Below are positions 1 to 12,400 of a stretch of DNA of 64,000 nt, piece after piece. Source of the stretch: Lycocorax pyrrhopterus obiensis (taxonomy: Eukaryota; Chordata; Aves; Passeriformes; Paradisaeidae); assembly GCA_014706295.1 (NCBI GenBank), contig JACSVZ010000002.1, positions 21,063,994 through 21,127,993 of the forward strand, in the 5' to 3' direction. The position numbers were made by a program, and so were the translations under genes. How positions within the stretch are numbered: the first letter of the stretch is position 1; every line of letters starts with the position of its first letter. Below the pieces are notes generated by a model. The model saw nothing but the letters and a program-made list of their open reading frames with translations. It ran no database searches and was not told the DNA's origin.

Positions 1-1923
1 TGAATTCTCTTCTCCCTGCTGTAACAGAAGGCAAATTCTGTCCCAGAGGCATTATCACAGTCATTATTGTATTTAAGTGTTGTTGTGACACCATATGTCT
101 CCTCATATTTGATGTACGCAAACAGAATAGAGAGACTCTGTGTGTGAAGGCTTATATAATCTAAATAAATCTGATCCTTGCTCTTTGACTAGCAGCCTAC
201 ATGATAGATTGTAAAGCACTCATCTTCAGTTGGGATAGCAATGTGCATTGAAACTTCCTCTCATTTTGCCAAGGAAACCTAAGTAGATATATTTGATTTT
301 CTTATTTCAAACCCAGTAATTACTTTGCTGGATGAAACTTTGGTAGTCATGCTGATAGAAATGGTTGGACATGAAAATAGGTAAAAAGAATATGAAAGTG
401 TTGTAGATGCCTTCAACTCGTACATCTATTACTACTAATGTAGTATTTGCGTGGGGCAAAGGGAGTTGCTGGGGCACTAATAGCACTGAATATTGTAAGG
501 AGCAAATATCAAAAAAAACCCAAAAGTACCTACAGGTCAGTTGGTATTTTTACTGCTTAATGCACTCAGTAATGGCTGCTGGACCTCTTTTCGCAGTCAA
601 AAGGCATTGCCTAAGTAGACTTTACCAGAACTCTGAAGTTCATTCAAAATTGTCATTATTCAGGTTTTCTGCATTTCAAAAGCATCTGTAAAAGTAAAAG
701 TGTAGTCAGTAGAATTCCCACCACACCCTTTTGCTTTGAGAAGTTCACTAATCTGAGCTCTACCAGTCCACAAACTTGAACATTTGCCCTGAGAAAGGAG
801 GAAGTGAGAGGCAGAATGAATGCCAAAAGGATCACCTGAGAGGGAAACTTACGTAAAGTTTCCAGAGTAAAAAGGAGGAGCCTAAACCAACTTGAGCAAA
901 AGGGGGGTATGTTACACTTGAGAACCACTAAAGCTGTTTCGGTCCTCTTTGGGTTGGCACTAACGGGGCAAAGGAGATGTGGGGCAGCGGGATGTGGAAC
1001 ACAGGACAGTGACAGGGGACTTCTGTTCCTATCCACGAAGGATTTTCGTGCTCAGATACAGTGGATCACTGGATTCTCTGTTAATTCAGTGCCTAAAGTC
1101 CCAAATAGGGACTTTAAAAGAGCCAAAAAACAGCTTGAATGTTAATTTTGTATTTACCTAGCTAGTGCTGACTTCTAAGAGTTACAAAACTAGTGCTGAC
1201 AGTGATTCAAATGCTGCACTGCCTATTGTTGAGAACAAGATGCTGCTTGTTCCCTGACTTTTTCTGTCCTGGGTCAGTTTCTGATAGGACAACCTCCTTG
1301 AATGTCACTTCTGTGTTCTTCTACAGTGATAGCTTTTCATAATACTGAACCATCTCCTTCCATAGGCTCCATCCCTTGACTCACTTAACACCTTCCAGAA
1401 CAGGACAGTTATTTAGGATGTATATTTGATTAATACACATACTGTGTACTTGGATAAAATCCAGCCTTGTGCTGCTGGAGCTCTGTCTCTTATGAAATAA
1501 AAGAAAAATATGCGTATTGTAGCTAATACGAAGCATGTAGTTATCGCAGAGGGTCAGGGCTCTCTGCATTCATTGGGAAATGGCACCTGATCCCTTGTTG
1601 ACAGTAGGTGATGGCACACATAAAATTTCAGTGAGGTGAAGTAATGTCATAGTTTACAGTTGTATTTTCCTTGAGCAAGGCTGTTTTGGCTACAGTACAC
1701 CTTGACAGCAGCCTGCTTAGCAGCATGATGTAAAACTTCAGCTGCTGAGAAGGGGAAAGCAAGTGCTGCCTCTCCACCCCACCCTACAAGAAGCTCTAAT
1801 CCCATTCCACAGTCCAGGGAGCAGTGGAACCCCCGGGTTGAAGTATCTTCCAGATACAGCAGCATAAGGCTCAGAGCAGGTGGTAGCTTTTAACCTTCTG
1901 ATGTAGAATTAGAGTAATAAATA

Positions 1924-1972
1924 GAATAGAGTCACAGAATCACAAAGGTTGGAAAAGACCTCCAAGATCACT
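1924..1972 (-). repeat. CR1 LINE 3'-end fragment (minus orientation)
   Basis: The stretch reads TCACAGAATCACAAAGGTTG and continues GGAAAAGACCTCCAAGATCA. This is the reverse complement of the standard avian CR1 3' end (tgatcttggaggtc...ccaacctttgtgattctgtga). Only about 50 bp are recognisable, so it is a severely 5'-truncated or decayed copy. Confidence 0.85.
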
Positions 1973-2864
1973 TGTAACGGTGACTTGGGAAGGCACACAT
2001 CATCACTCCAAACATCCCCCCTTCCTTCTTCCCCCAGCTTTATATGATGAGCAGGATGTGGTATGGCCTGGGATATGCCTTGGGCCAGCTGGGGTCAGCT
2101 GTCCTGACTGCATCTCTTCCCAACAACTTGTGCACTCCCAGCCCTCTCACTGGTGCAGTGAGGAGCAGAAAAGGCCTTGGCTCTGTGCAAGCCCCACTCA
2201 GCAATAACTAAAATATCCCTGCATTATCAGCACTGTTTTCAGTGCAAATCCAAACCACAGCCCCATACCAGCCACTATGAAGAAAATTACACCAACCAAA
2301 ACCCACAAAGTGCATCTTCAGAAAGCACTTTATGTCAATAAGGGAAGTTAAGTTTGAGCTGTGTTTATTTTGGGTAGGTTTTTAATTTAGTTTAATCGGG
2401 ATTACTCATAAATTATCTATTAATTACTGTGTGATATTTAGCAAGATCCTCTCAGCCATGTAGTCTATTTAGCTTCACAGTGAATGCTAGCCATCTTAAT
2501 TGTAGGATACTTTGTCAACATTTAATCAGTAGTACTTACTAATGTGGCATTGATGTGTTGGTAGCTGTCCCAGTGCTATCAATCATGTGTGAGCAGCAAA
2601 GGCGGCTGTGACACCATTGCTCTCTGTCACATTATCAAGCCCTTGGGTTTTCTGGTAGGGATGATGCTCACTTTGCTCTAAGCAGGCACTCTATCTCTCC
2701 AGTTCAACCCAATTTTTGTCATTGTCTACTTGAATACACATCCTTATAGCCTTCCAAGCCTTAATCTCATAACTGCAGAATAAAGGTTGCTAGTTTCTGA
2801 AGGCAAAACTGATTGCTCCTTCACTGCTCCAGAGGCCTGCTCTTCCCTGATGTTACTCCCCTGA

Positions 2865-2896
2865 AAAGTCACAAAAAACCAAAGTCACAAAAAACC
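2865..2896. repeat. 16-bp exact tandem duplication
   Basis: The unit AAAGTCACAAAAAACC occurs at 2865-2880 and again at 2881-2896 with no mismatch. It is a simple local duplication inside the RSU1 intron with no sign of function. Confidence 0.95.
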
Positions 2897-3065
2897 AAAT
2901 GTTAATGACTGCAGCTTGAGATCTAATAGAAAATTCAGTGTGTTGAGACAAAATAAAGACCCTTTTTTATTATTTCTAGTAACTAGATGTTTTGTTTAAT
3001 GTGCTGCGGAGAAAAAGTCTGTGTTTAATGGTTGTATCACAATTTTTTTTCTCCTTTCCTTACAG

Positions 3066-3168
3066 TCTTTATGGCAGACACATGCAGGCGAACCCTGAAC
3101 CTCCAAAGAAGAACAATGACAAGTCAAAGAAGATCAGCCGTAAACCTCTGGCAGCCAAGAACAAATAA
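3066..3168 (+). CDS. RSU1: RSU1 (Ras suppressor protein 1), last coding exon, C-terminal 33 residues
   Basis: A pyrimidine-rich tract ending in TTACAG precedes base 3066. The exon starts with the third base of a split codon (a Tyr in the family), then reads LYGRHMQANPEPPKK, continues through NNDKSKKISRKPLAAKNK and stops with TAA at 3166-3168. This is the lysine-rich C-terminal tail of RSU1 as I know it from mammals, differing at the very last residue (Lys here, Arg in human). RSU1 is a leucine-rich-repeat protein of about 277 residues that binds PINCH1 in the ILK-PINCH-parvin complex at integrin adhesions. The LRR-coding exons are not in this window and must lie upstream of base 1. The tail is basic and carries no catalytic motif. 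The call is firm because frame, acceptor and stop all agree. Confidence 0.96.
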
Positions 3169-3545
3169 GTGCCTGGCTTCTGCCTCTGTTTTCACATATT
3201 TTACATTGCTTTTGCTTGCGCCTGTAATATTTTTACACATCTCCTGTAACGTATAAGAAAGCAGGGATTAGAATTAAATGCAATTTACTATGTGTAATGC
3301 TTTAGAAAATACTGCTAGAGGTAAACAAAATTACATATGCTCCTAATTGTGGTCATATTTATGTAGCCATTTAATACATCACTGTCAAACATGTTTCAAC
3401 TTTTCAATTTTTATGTATATTAATGTCCTCTCTTCACATGTATCACTTCTTGTTAATATCAGGGAATTTGCACTTATACTATACAATACTAAATTTCATA
3501 TGATATTCCAAGTGATTTTAATAAAGCTCTTCATTTGTATTGTTG
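3169..3545 (+). other. RSU1: RSU1 3' UTR with polyadenylation signal
   Basis: This AT-rich stretch follows the RSU1 stop codon. A canonical AATAAA lies at 3520-3525 and is followed by a T/GT-rich element (about 3528-3550), the usual arrangement for cleavage about 15-20 bases downstream. A weaker ATTAAA lies near 3275. The exact cleavage site is inferred. Confidence 0.7.
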
Positions 3546-6500
3546 TTTAGTTTCTTCAGGAGGACTTCTGAAAAGGAAATTCTTTGAGGAACGTATCCAG
3601 TTTTCTGTAATGCATTGATTTCTTCTGTAGGAATGTGGTAGCATTTTATCTGATACAATTTAGTTAAAATGCAAAGCATTCTGTTCAAGGAGTGAAAAAT
3701 TTTAATCATTTTCTTTTTCTTTATGTTGCTGTGTACTGCTCTTTTTGCCTTGAAGGTTATTTTGAAATCAAGGAGTAGGGAACGGGAGAGAGGAAAGGAA
3801 AAAAAAATTGTCTTTGTAGATAGCTGCCAATTGCCAGACTCAGTTTGGGGAAGAGAACTTTGTCATTTGAAGAAACTGGTACTTCTGCCAATTTTTCAAA
3901 TGATTTTTTTTCTTTAGGCAGAAAACCCAAATAATGTGTTTAATCTCTGCTGAAAGTGCTTGTATTGAAGAGCTATTCCAAATGGCTTTTGAAAATGCCA
4001 CAGATTCTATATTTATCTATACAAAGCTGGCACCACAACCAAGCTCAGAAGCCGCAAATGGTTTAACAGCTCAAATAGTTTCAGGTTTTACCGATGGGGA
4101 AGAAAAACCTAAAATCTACAGGCAATGTTTCCCAAACAATTTTATTCTTAGGAGAGCAAAAGCTAACAAGGGAACTCAAGGAACAGGAACAGATATTCAT
4201 ACCTGGATCGCTTATGTCAAGACCTTCCTTCCCTTGATTTCCAATTTAATGAGTTTCGTACTCAAGCAACCCATTGCCGAGTGTCGGCTGCCATCCCATC
4301 CGGACAGCAAGCTGGGAAGCATGCCCAGACTGCCGAGACAGGCCTGTTGTGTTCAGTGGGAAAAGAAAAGGTTTTAAATATCTCATGCTAGAAGTGATGC
4401 CTTCTGCAAAAGCCGTTTTGTGTCTGAAGATTCTGTTATCAGCACCAGCCTCTCGAGCGCATTTAGGATTACCCCAGCATTTAAGTAACATGGTTGCCTT
4501 AGTCTGGGAATAAATGTATTGACATATATTTTGCAACAGATTTTTTTTGAATTGGCAAGCAGGGCTGGGAAGTTGGCGTCAAGCTTTAGACACACTTTAA
4601 GTGGTCTTCAGTACTTCAGAAGAATGAGGCAGTCTTGGTAGGCAGATGGAGAACAGTAAAAATGATAGACTTGTCAGGAACAGTCAATTCTATCTGTTGC
4701 AAGTTCTGCAGAGGATTTTCCAGACCTCTTAAGTGATCTGCCTAGGGAACAGGTCCAACTGAAACAGGCCCATGAAGGTGCCAGGTTGGATGCATGTTAA
4801 GAATTCACAGCAAAAACTGTGCCCCATCTGGAATGCACACAATTAAATGTGGTGTGGGCATTAACACATGAGGGGACCTAATGGCAATAATAATCATGCT
4901 ACAAAAAGTCCTGAAGAAATGTCAATGAAGTGTCAGAAGATCCCCAAACTACTGTTGCAAATTCTTTTTGGACCAGAATAAATAGCAAGGGCACATCTAT
5001 CAGGAAGAGGTGAAGAGGCTCTGGAAATTTCCCTGGCACTGAACGCTACCCAGCCCTTGAGGGTGGCACTTCCTCAGGGCTGCACCACTGCTCTCCTGAC
5101 AGGTGCCTGCAGCCATGGCCATGTACCTGCTTTGAGACTTGGAGACATTCTACATACACTCATTTCCAGCTGAACTGGATTCACCAGTCTTCCAAAATCT
5201 CCCTGGATACACACAGACATGGCTTTCTGTGAGTGGGGTGGCAATACAGCTTTCCTTTGGTTTGAACAGAAATCCAGCCAGAGCTGAAGGCTCAGGTGGT
5301 GTCTGAGACTGTGTCCATCATTTGCTTTGTGTCTTGGGATTTAGACAAAAAGAAGTTGCTACAGGGCTACAAGTGTTTCAAAGCATGGAGTAGTGTCTCT
5401 AATGTAAAATTAAAAGCTTGTTGGGGAAGGCCTGATGGTGGGAAGCTACAGCACTGCTTTAAAATAAGCTTATGGTTTTCAAGCATTAGTCAGACTTTCA
5501 TTAACTGGAGTAGCAAATTTTGAAACTGTTGGAAGAGTCATGCAAGCTCTCCTCTGCAGGATTGCAAGTATTGATTGGAGCATTCCTATGTGCTCATAGC
5601 AAAAAAATCCACCCAACCTTCCCACTTCTTCCCTCAGGAAGGAGGAAGAAACACAGTTTTGACAAGCAAAAGCAGGAATGAAGGGCCTGGGGAAGAGTAA
5701 GTGAAAGGCATAAAGATGAGAAGGATAAAAGAAATCCTAAAGGGAGAAGTATTATACTGAAGATGGTGGCAGATGGGGGGGAAAAGAAGTTTCTTGAAAA
5801 GAAAGATGAAAAAATAAGATAATGATCTCAGAAGATGATGGAAAACTGAAATGCATAAAGCTTTACAAACAGAAAACAAAATGGGTTGTAAAGAAATGCT
5901 CTTCAGAGGTGCAGGGCAGAATAAAAGACAAGGCAAAGAAAAGCAAACTATCTGGGATGTAATGTGCTAAGGTTTTAGTGTTTCTAAAAATGTACCAGCT
6001 TCTTAGAGCAAACTACACAACAGTTTTAATGTGACTGTGATGATTTTATGTATCTGTTCTCTTAGGTCATTGCTTTTTTAATATTTAAAAACAATGTTAT
6101 ATTTTACTGGGTCACATTTATTTCCCCACTGTACTTCAAGGAAAGAAGTTGCTGTATCTTACTGTAGTGAACCACTTAATGAGCAGTGCAGCTCATGATG
6201 GTCCCCATGGTCATTCCTCCAGAGGATGCATCAGATTGAGGCCCCTTCCAAAGAGCCCTTGGTTGCTGCACCTAGGTAAGCACTTGTGTTGTGCCAGCTG
6301 GAGCACCAAGCTCTGGAAAGGCTGCTCTTTGCTCCACTGATCAGTATTGTTTCACTGGCCTAGTTGAAAATGAGATCCCTGATCTCAGGTTGCGTTGAAG
6401 AGGGCCTTTTTGCCATCCATTCATTCATTCATTCATTCGGGGTCACTTGTTCAGGTTGCCTCTTAGGGCCACCCTCTCATACAGCCAACAGCATTCCATT

Positions 6501-9356
6501 TCAACGGGAGAAAAGTATTCCTGTGAAGAGAAAAATTGCTTTTTTAAAGCTTTCCTGTACCTGGGAGCTCTTTGAAAACAGTTACGCTGGTAGTTCTCTG
6601 TTTTGATTTTGCATACAGTGAACTGGAAAGAGTATGGTGATTTTTTTGCTTACTACACACCTTGACAGAGGAAGCCTTTTTAAATTACCATAAGCCTGAC
6701 GCGCTGTGCCTGTGCAAAGAGTGGCCTGGGGAACTAATATTCCTTGCTAAGGATAGGGCAAAATGAAGAAAGAAAACTTGCTTGTGCAGGCACCATCCAC
6801 AATTTTCTTGTACTTAACAGTGTCAACCCTGTATTGCCTCCTGCAGTCCTCTTGATGGACAGGTAACAGTTAAAAAAAAAATCTCAGTTCTGAGAAAATG
6901 GGCACTGCTGTTACTCTTTTTAAAAATAGTGGGGAATAGCACTGTGAAATCAAAGTTTCACCTTCTTATGATTGTTAGTCTAGGAATAAATGTCCTACGG
7001 AATCACTGGTGTTCAAGCACCTTTATTTTGGTTTTAGTCAGGTCTTTCATGTTTAGGGAATGACACTCTAGCATCTGCTCATCAATTAGCTTCCAGCCTT
7101 ACAGCTGGCAAGTCACACCAGCAGTATAGGAGTTTCTCCTGAAAAGGCAGCTTGTTCCAAGGTGTGATTCGAGCCGGTGAGGCCCTCGCCTCTCCTCCCT
7201 CCAGCACTGTCTGTACTCCTCATCCCCCTCTGCTCTCCCCACCATGCTGCACTGCATGGTGCTGGATCCTGGGCTCCTGGAGGAGCTGGGGAGAGAGAAA
7301 AATCTCCCTCTTGTTCTGCCTGACCCTCTGCTCCCAGAAGCAGAGTGAGGTCAGGAGGCATTTCCAGCTCCAGCAGTGCCTGGGTGTTCCACCCTGGCTC
7401 ATGGCTTAGGGCTGGTGGGAAAGCTTGGAAGGCCAAGTCTGTGCCATCTCCACGCTTGCTGAGCAGCAGGAGCTCCAGAGACAGGGAATATTTCCAGTTT
7501 GTAGCGGGTGGTAACTGTTAATATCCTCATGACAACCAGGAGGAGTGAGATTGTCATCGGTTATATTAGTTGTTAATTTTGTAAATATTAACAATTTCTA
7601 GGATTATGGCACAGGATGTGAGCTGTCAACTTGCTTTATTTTCCTCCTACTCCTTCTTGTAATGACACATCTTTTATACTCTCGGATTCATGCCATGTGT
7701 TGGTTACCTTGCACTGACACAGGGCTGGCAGATGTTGTGGGATGAAACCATGATAACCTCCCAAAAGTTACACTTTCTTCCCCTCCTGGGTATTTTGTTT
7801 CCTCTTATCTAAGGAGAAGTAATTTGCCTGTAAAGAGCAATGATTTATAAATCTCTGTGGTTGGTTTCCATCCAGAGCTGCTGCCAAAGCTGCTGCCATT
7901 GGCACAGCTGAATTCCTGCTTCCCCTTCCAGCTCACCTGTGAGTGCCTCAGGCACTGCTGCTCCAGTCCCCCCCTGGAGCAGGAGCTGAGTTACAGCTCA
8001 CCAGGAACCGTATCCCTGCTGTGAGAAAGCCCTGAAAAGTGACATTTTTACAATGTATCTCAAGAGCAAAATTTTAACCGTATTTTTAGATCAAGAAGCA
8101 CAGCAATTGCGCGAGTACCAGTCACAGGAGTCACCCCTGCAGCTTGATGGACGTGTTCAGAGAAAGCTTTAGTGGCAAGGTGCAACTGGGGGCAAAGCAC
8201 TGGGGAAGGTGGCTTTTCGAGGGCACTCACTCCTCACCTTGGCTCCCTTGCTGCTGGCGAGAGCCTCTCTGCTGCTCTGCCCTTCTCGTGTGCCACTGGC
8301 AGCCCTGAATGTACAGCCAGTGCTCAGCCAAGCAGTGATGAGCCCCAGGCTGAATGTACATTCACAACTTTCCTGATAGCCCAGTTATTCAAGATAATGT
8401 TTCAAATGGCCTGGTGCCGGGGCAGCCCCAGCACAAGCAGGAGTGGGGAGCATGGCTATGTCCAGCTGGGTGCTAGCAGGGGGACAAGCTGGGGGTGATC
8501 CATGCCTGCAGATGGTGCCTTGCAAGCACTGGGCTGAACACCCCCACTGTTTCAGTGATCATCTAAATGGGGTGCCCTCTGCCAGGGTGGCCGTCCTGCA
8601 AGCCCCCAGGCAGTCCTGTCCTGTACCCGAGCCTGGATAACGCTGTGCTGCTCGTGGTTTTGCTAATCTTTGCTTTGCCAGCATGGAAGTTGCAGGCTGC
8701 TGGCAGTGTAGCTCCCAGTGACAGGAAGCTGCTGCCAGGCAGACCCTGAGGAACAGGGACACCTTCTGCCCTGGTGATTGCCCCTGCCATCCTCGTGTGA
8801 AACCCAGCACCCACGGGAGCCACACCGAGCTCGGTCAGCACCACTCCCCAGGACCAAAGTGCCACAGAAAAAGTGGCGCTTCACAACCTAGTGGTTGCTA
8901 GGAGGAAACCACTTGTGGGGCTCAGCATGGCACTGCCTCAGCAAGGAGCAGCCAGAAGGGGGCAGAGCCAAAGAGCTGGTCTGAGGCTCGACCTGCAGCA
9001 TGGAGCACTGCTGGGGAAGGGGCAACGCTGTAGAGGCTGTGGGTCGTGCTGGGATGTGGGTGGCTCAGACTCTAAGTAGGAGAGTGGATTTTAGCTTAAT
9101 ACTGGATGTTGTTTTCCCTCCAACTGTGTAGTTTGGGATGTAACATCACAGCAGTGGCATGGAGAACTGGTGATCTGGTCGACTGTCCCCTCACAGTAGT
9201 GGGGTTGAGAAAGCATATTGTTGGTGGCCTGGTTTGAGCATCCTCAGCCACTTCTTCGCTCTCATATCGATACAGATACTTTATTTTAGGGAGCCACTCA
9301 AACACGCCTGGCACATGTGATTTCCCAACATCACACAGAAATGAGCATCTGTGTTT
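3546..9356. other. Intergenic, RSU1 to C1QL3, first part; no gene supported
   Basis: Scattered open frames (the longest is 147 codons at 3934-4377, plus strand) match no family I know and have no recognisable splice or promoter context. An (ATTC)5 microsatellite sits at 6419-6438. GC-richer patches at about 7150-7410 and 8160-9080 have few CpGs and are not CpG islands. Confidence 0.6.
6419..6438. repeat. (ATTC)5 microsatellite
   Basis: Five uninterrupted copies of ATTC occupy this 20-bp stretch. It is a plausible polymorphic marker and nothing more. Confidence 0.95.
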
Positions 9357-9414
9357 GGAATGGAAGAGAGCACTGATTTGGAGGAATGGAAGAGAGCACT
9401 GATTTGGAGGAATG
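9357..9414. repeat. 26-bp tandem duplication, 2.2 copies
   Basis: A 26-bp unit beginning GGAATGGAAGAGAGCACTGA occupies 9357-9382 and 9383-9408 exactly, followed by a six-base partial copy. The absence of mismatches implies a recent duplication or polymorphic copy number. Confidence 0.95.
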
Positions 9415-12400
9415 CAGTGCATGGATAGTTACCGGGATATGATTTTAGCAGTTACCATCCAGACTGTACAAAGGGACTTTCCTGTTTCCATTTTTGGTCA
9501 GCTTAGGCTACTCGAAAGATTTTTGCTGTGCCAGCTTATACCCAGAGACTCGTTAAACACCTTGTGGATTACGCATTCAATACTAATCCGTTCTGAGGGC
9601 AAACACAAAAATCAAAGCTCTGATTTCAATCCCGGTACCTTGCAGATACCGTATGGGCCTGGGGTCCAGCTTCCAGCGGCTCCGAGCTGCCCGTGCTGCC
9701 AGGGAGGATGCCCGGCAGCACCTCGGGATGCACTTTCCGCCTGTGCCAGCAGTGGGGGCAAGAACACAGCCGGAGAGACGAGGGAGGGAACACCGGAGCT
9801 GATCTGAAACGAAGACCTGAAATCCCTTTCATTCCCCGTGTTGCTGGTACAAAAACATGCCGAGACAGTTCACAGTGAGCACGACTGTCACCCCCAGGCT
9901 TGGCAGGGCGTCCCCAGGGAGGCTGCTGGTATTTCCTTTCCTCTCACTTTGCTTTTACATCAACTCCACCAATTAAGAAACCAAATAATTCAGAGGCAGC
10001 CATGTGGCACCGAGTGCTGTAGCTACAGCTAAAAATAACCCCAAAGCCTCGGGAGAAACAGCTCCAAGGACTACGCACCAAGCCGAGCCCGGCTGTGGTG
10101 TGTGTGAAGGGGATCACAGCCCCGGCTTGCCCCATTTGGGGGCAGCCAGACCCCCCCAGCTGGCCCGGCTGTCCCCGCCATGGCTGGATTTGAGGGCAGT
10201 GATGCTCCTCTGCAGCTCTCCCTGGGAGAGCCCCCAGCTGCGCGGGCTGGGGCTGCTGGGGCAGGGCAGGGAGCTGCACGGGGCCCCCAGACACAAAGGG
10301 CTCTGGACCAGGAGCCTGGAGCCACCTTCTCTATCCCGAGGCAAGCACTGCCTTAGAGGTGGGTTCATGAGCTGGGCCTGGGTTCTGGACCTGTGGTTGA
10401 TGGCTTTGCAAACCAGGAACAATGGACTAAAACTTACCATTCCTTATTTTAGAAAGAAAACAGAAACACACAAGATATAAATATTGAAAAATACTCTCTC
10501 TGAAGTCCTTGAAATTACAAACCCCGTGGGTTTGGGAGAAATATGGAATTTCTTTGGAGTAAATAAGAAACCAGGGAAGGCCGGGCCACCTGGTGTAGCT
10601 CCACAGCCAGACCCATGTTCCTGCCAGGTATAGGCGGTTATAAAAAATATAGAATAGTGCATCCAGTTCTGCATAGAAGGTTTCTGTTCTTGTAAACCAA
10701 ATGAAATTAATCATTACATTTATCTACAGGGTGTTCTATAAAATCAATAAGTTCTAGCACTGCATAGCAATCAAAATATGACAAGGCACTTAAACTTTGC
10801 CGACTCAATCCAATTAATTATATCTTCGTTAGAAAACAGTCATTTTTATAGAGTCAGTTGGCTCTTCAAGGACCGTAATACAAGCTTGATATAAGCTCAT
10901 TGATTTTTACTTTATGATTTCCAGTTGAAAGCAAATAGAGATCACTCGCTTTATAAAACTGTGAAAAAATGTATTTAACATACCAATATTATTTATAAGC
11001 AGCAGCTAATATTTAAGTGCCTCTTGTATGCCTTGATAAAAGTGGTTCATGATTCAGCCCTCTCAGATGTTCAGAGGATGTTCTTCCACATTATTGCTAT
11101 CGTCATTTGTCTTTCCCCTCTGACATGTGCAGTTTTTTATGCAGGAAAACTCTGTAGATGAGGCTCATCAGCAAGGAGGAGAGCAGCCTGAATACCTATG
11201 AGGTGTCGCTACAAACAAACACCGCTGGACACCCCAGCCTGGCTCTACCACCTTTTTTTGCAACAGCCTGGGAGCTTGCAAGGCAGAAGTGAGACCAGAG
11301 GACCCTGGGGAAAGCAAGAGTGGAGGTGCAGGTTGATAGGCACACTCCACATGTAGGGCTTTAGAGGAAGGGAAAAGCTGAGTGGGTGGTAAGGACTTTT
11401 CAGGGTGAGAAGTAGAGGGAGAAGGGTTTGGTTTGGAGTGGGGATTGCAGGGATGGCAAGAAGAACCCTGGGATTCATTGGGTGCTTGCGAAGCTCACAA
11501 GCCCTCTGGAAAATAAAAGGTAAGAGGTAAATACTGCAGAAACAAATGTACACCAGGCAGCAGGCAGCATTGAACCCAGCTCCTCTCAGTGCAGGAAGGT
11601 GCTGCTCCAAGGTCCTCAGGACCTGCACATGGGTCTCTCTGGTGAGTCAGTGCCACCTTTTTCTTAGGAACAGTCCTTGCCAGAGAAGCCACATTGGTAA
11701 GTGCAAAACAATCTCCCAATAATGGCAAACACTTGGGTTTTGCTCTTTTATTCTCATTAATAAGAGACTCATGATAAAAGTCTGAATCTATGAGGGAAGG
11801 ATGAGTCAAACTGCTTCTGTCCCATCAATGCCCAGATCTTCCCAAAACTAAGGAGAGTGTCCAGAGAATGAGGATCTGCGCTTTTGAAGAAAAAGATGAA
11901 AAGTGAAGAGAAGACTGAGTTTTGTTTCCTTTCCAAAGCATAACTCTTGTTTTCAGTTAGAATGCATCAGATACAGATGAAAACAGAAAATAAAGTTGCG
12001 TTTCCACAGTAGTTATTTGCAGTTCCATGGTGCTCCTACTTCCTGAGATGCCCTGCCTAGCCAAGGCAATGCCAGCACTGGGATGCCACTGGCACATGCG
12101 AGAGGTTGCCACCCATCACCAGCAGACAAGGAGGGCATGCAGGGGCCCTGGAGCCAGGCACAGGGCTCTGCCTGCAAGTGGGCAAGCCTCTGAAAAGGCA
12201 AGTGAGCTTCAAAGCCAGCAAGCAGGGCTGCTGCCATCCCCAGGGCGCAGGCGCCTGGGCTTGGCTCAGCGGGAGAGGGGACTCGGGGGCAGGAGCCACT
12301 TGTGGTGTATCGCACGGCAGAGAAGTCTTCACACCCCTGTGAGCTCGAGCCTTCAGGGAGGTGAGTTGTAACAATCACAGAGGAAAGCTGGTCTCTGGCT

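Larger units (their letters stand above)
1..3065 (+). other. RSU1: RSU1 last intron (3' part)
   Basis: I found no other RSU1 exon here. The penultimate-exon sequence expected just before the tail (the segment ending in the family's SETYKY) is absent, so the window opens inside the last intron. The span holds a short CR1 fragment at about 1924-1972, a 16-bp tandem duplication at 2865-2896, and otherwise ordinary AT-rich sequence. The stretch 2340-2620 is AT-rich and repeat-free, but I cannot assign a function. Confidence 0.75.

Noticed and set aside
3934..4377. 147-codon plus-strand frame downstream of RSU1
   Set aside because: No family resemblance, and the length is within chance expectation for 64 kb in six frames. 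No splice or promoter context supports it.
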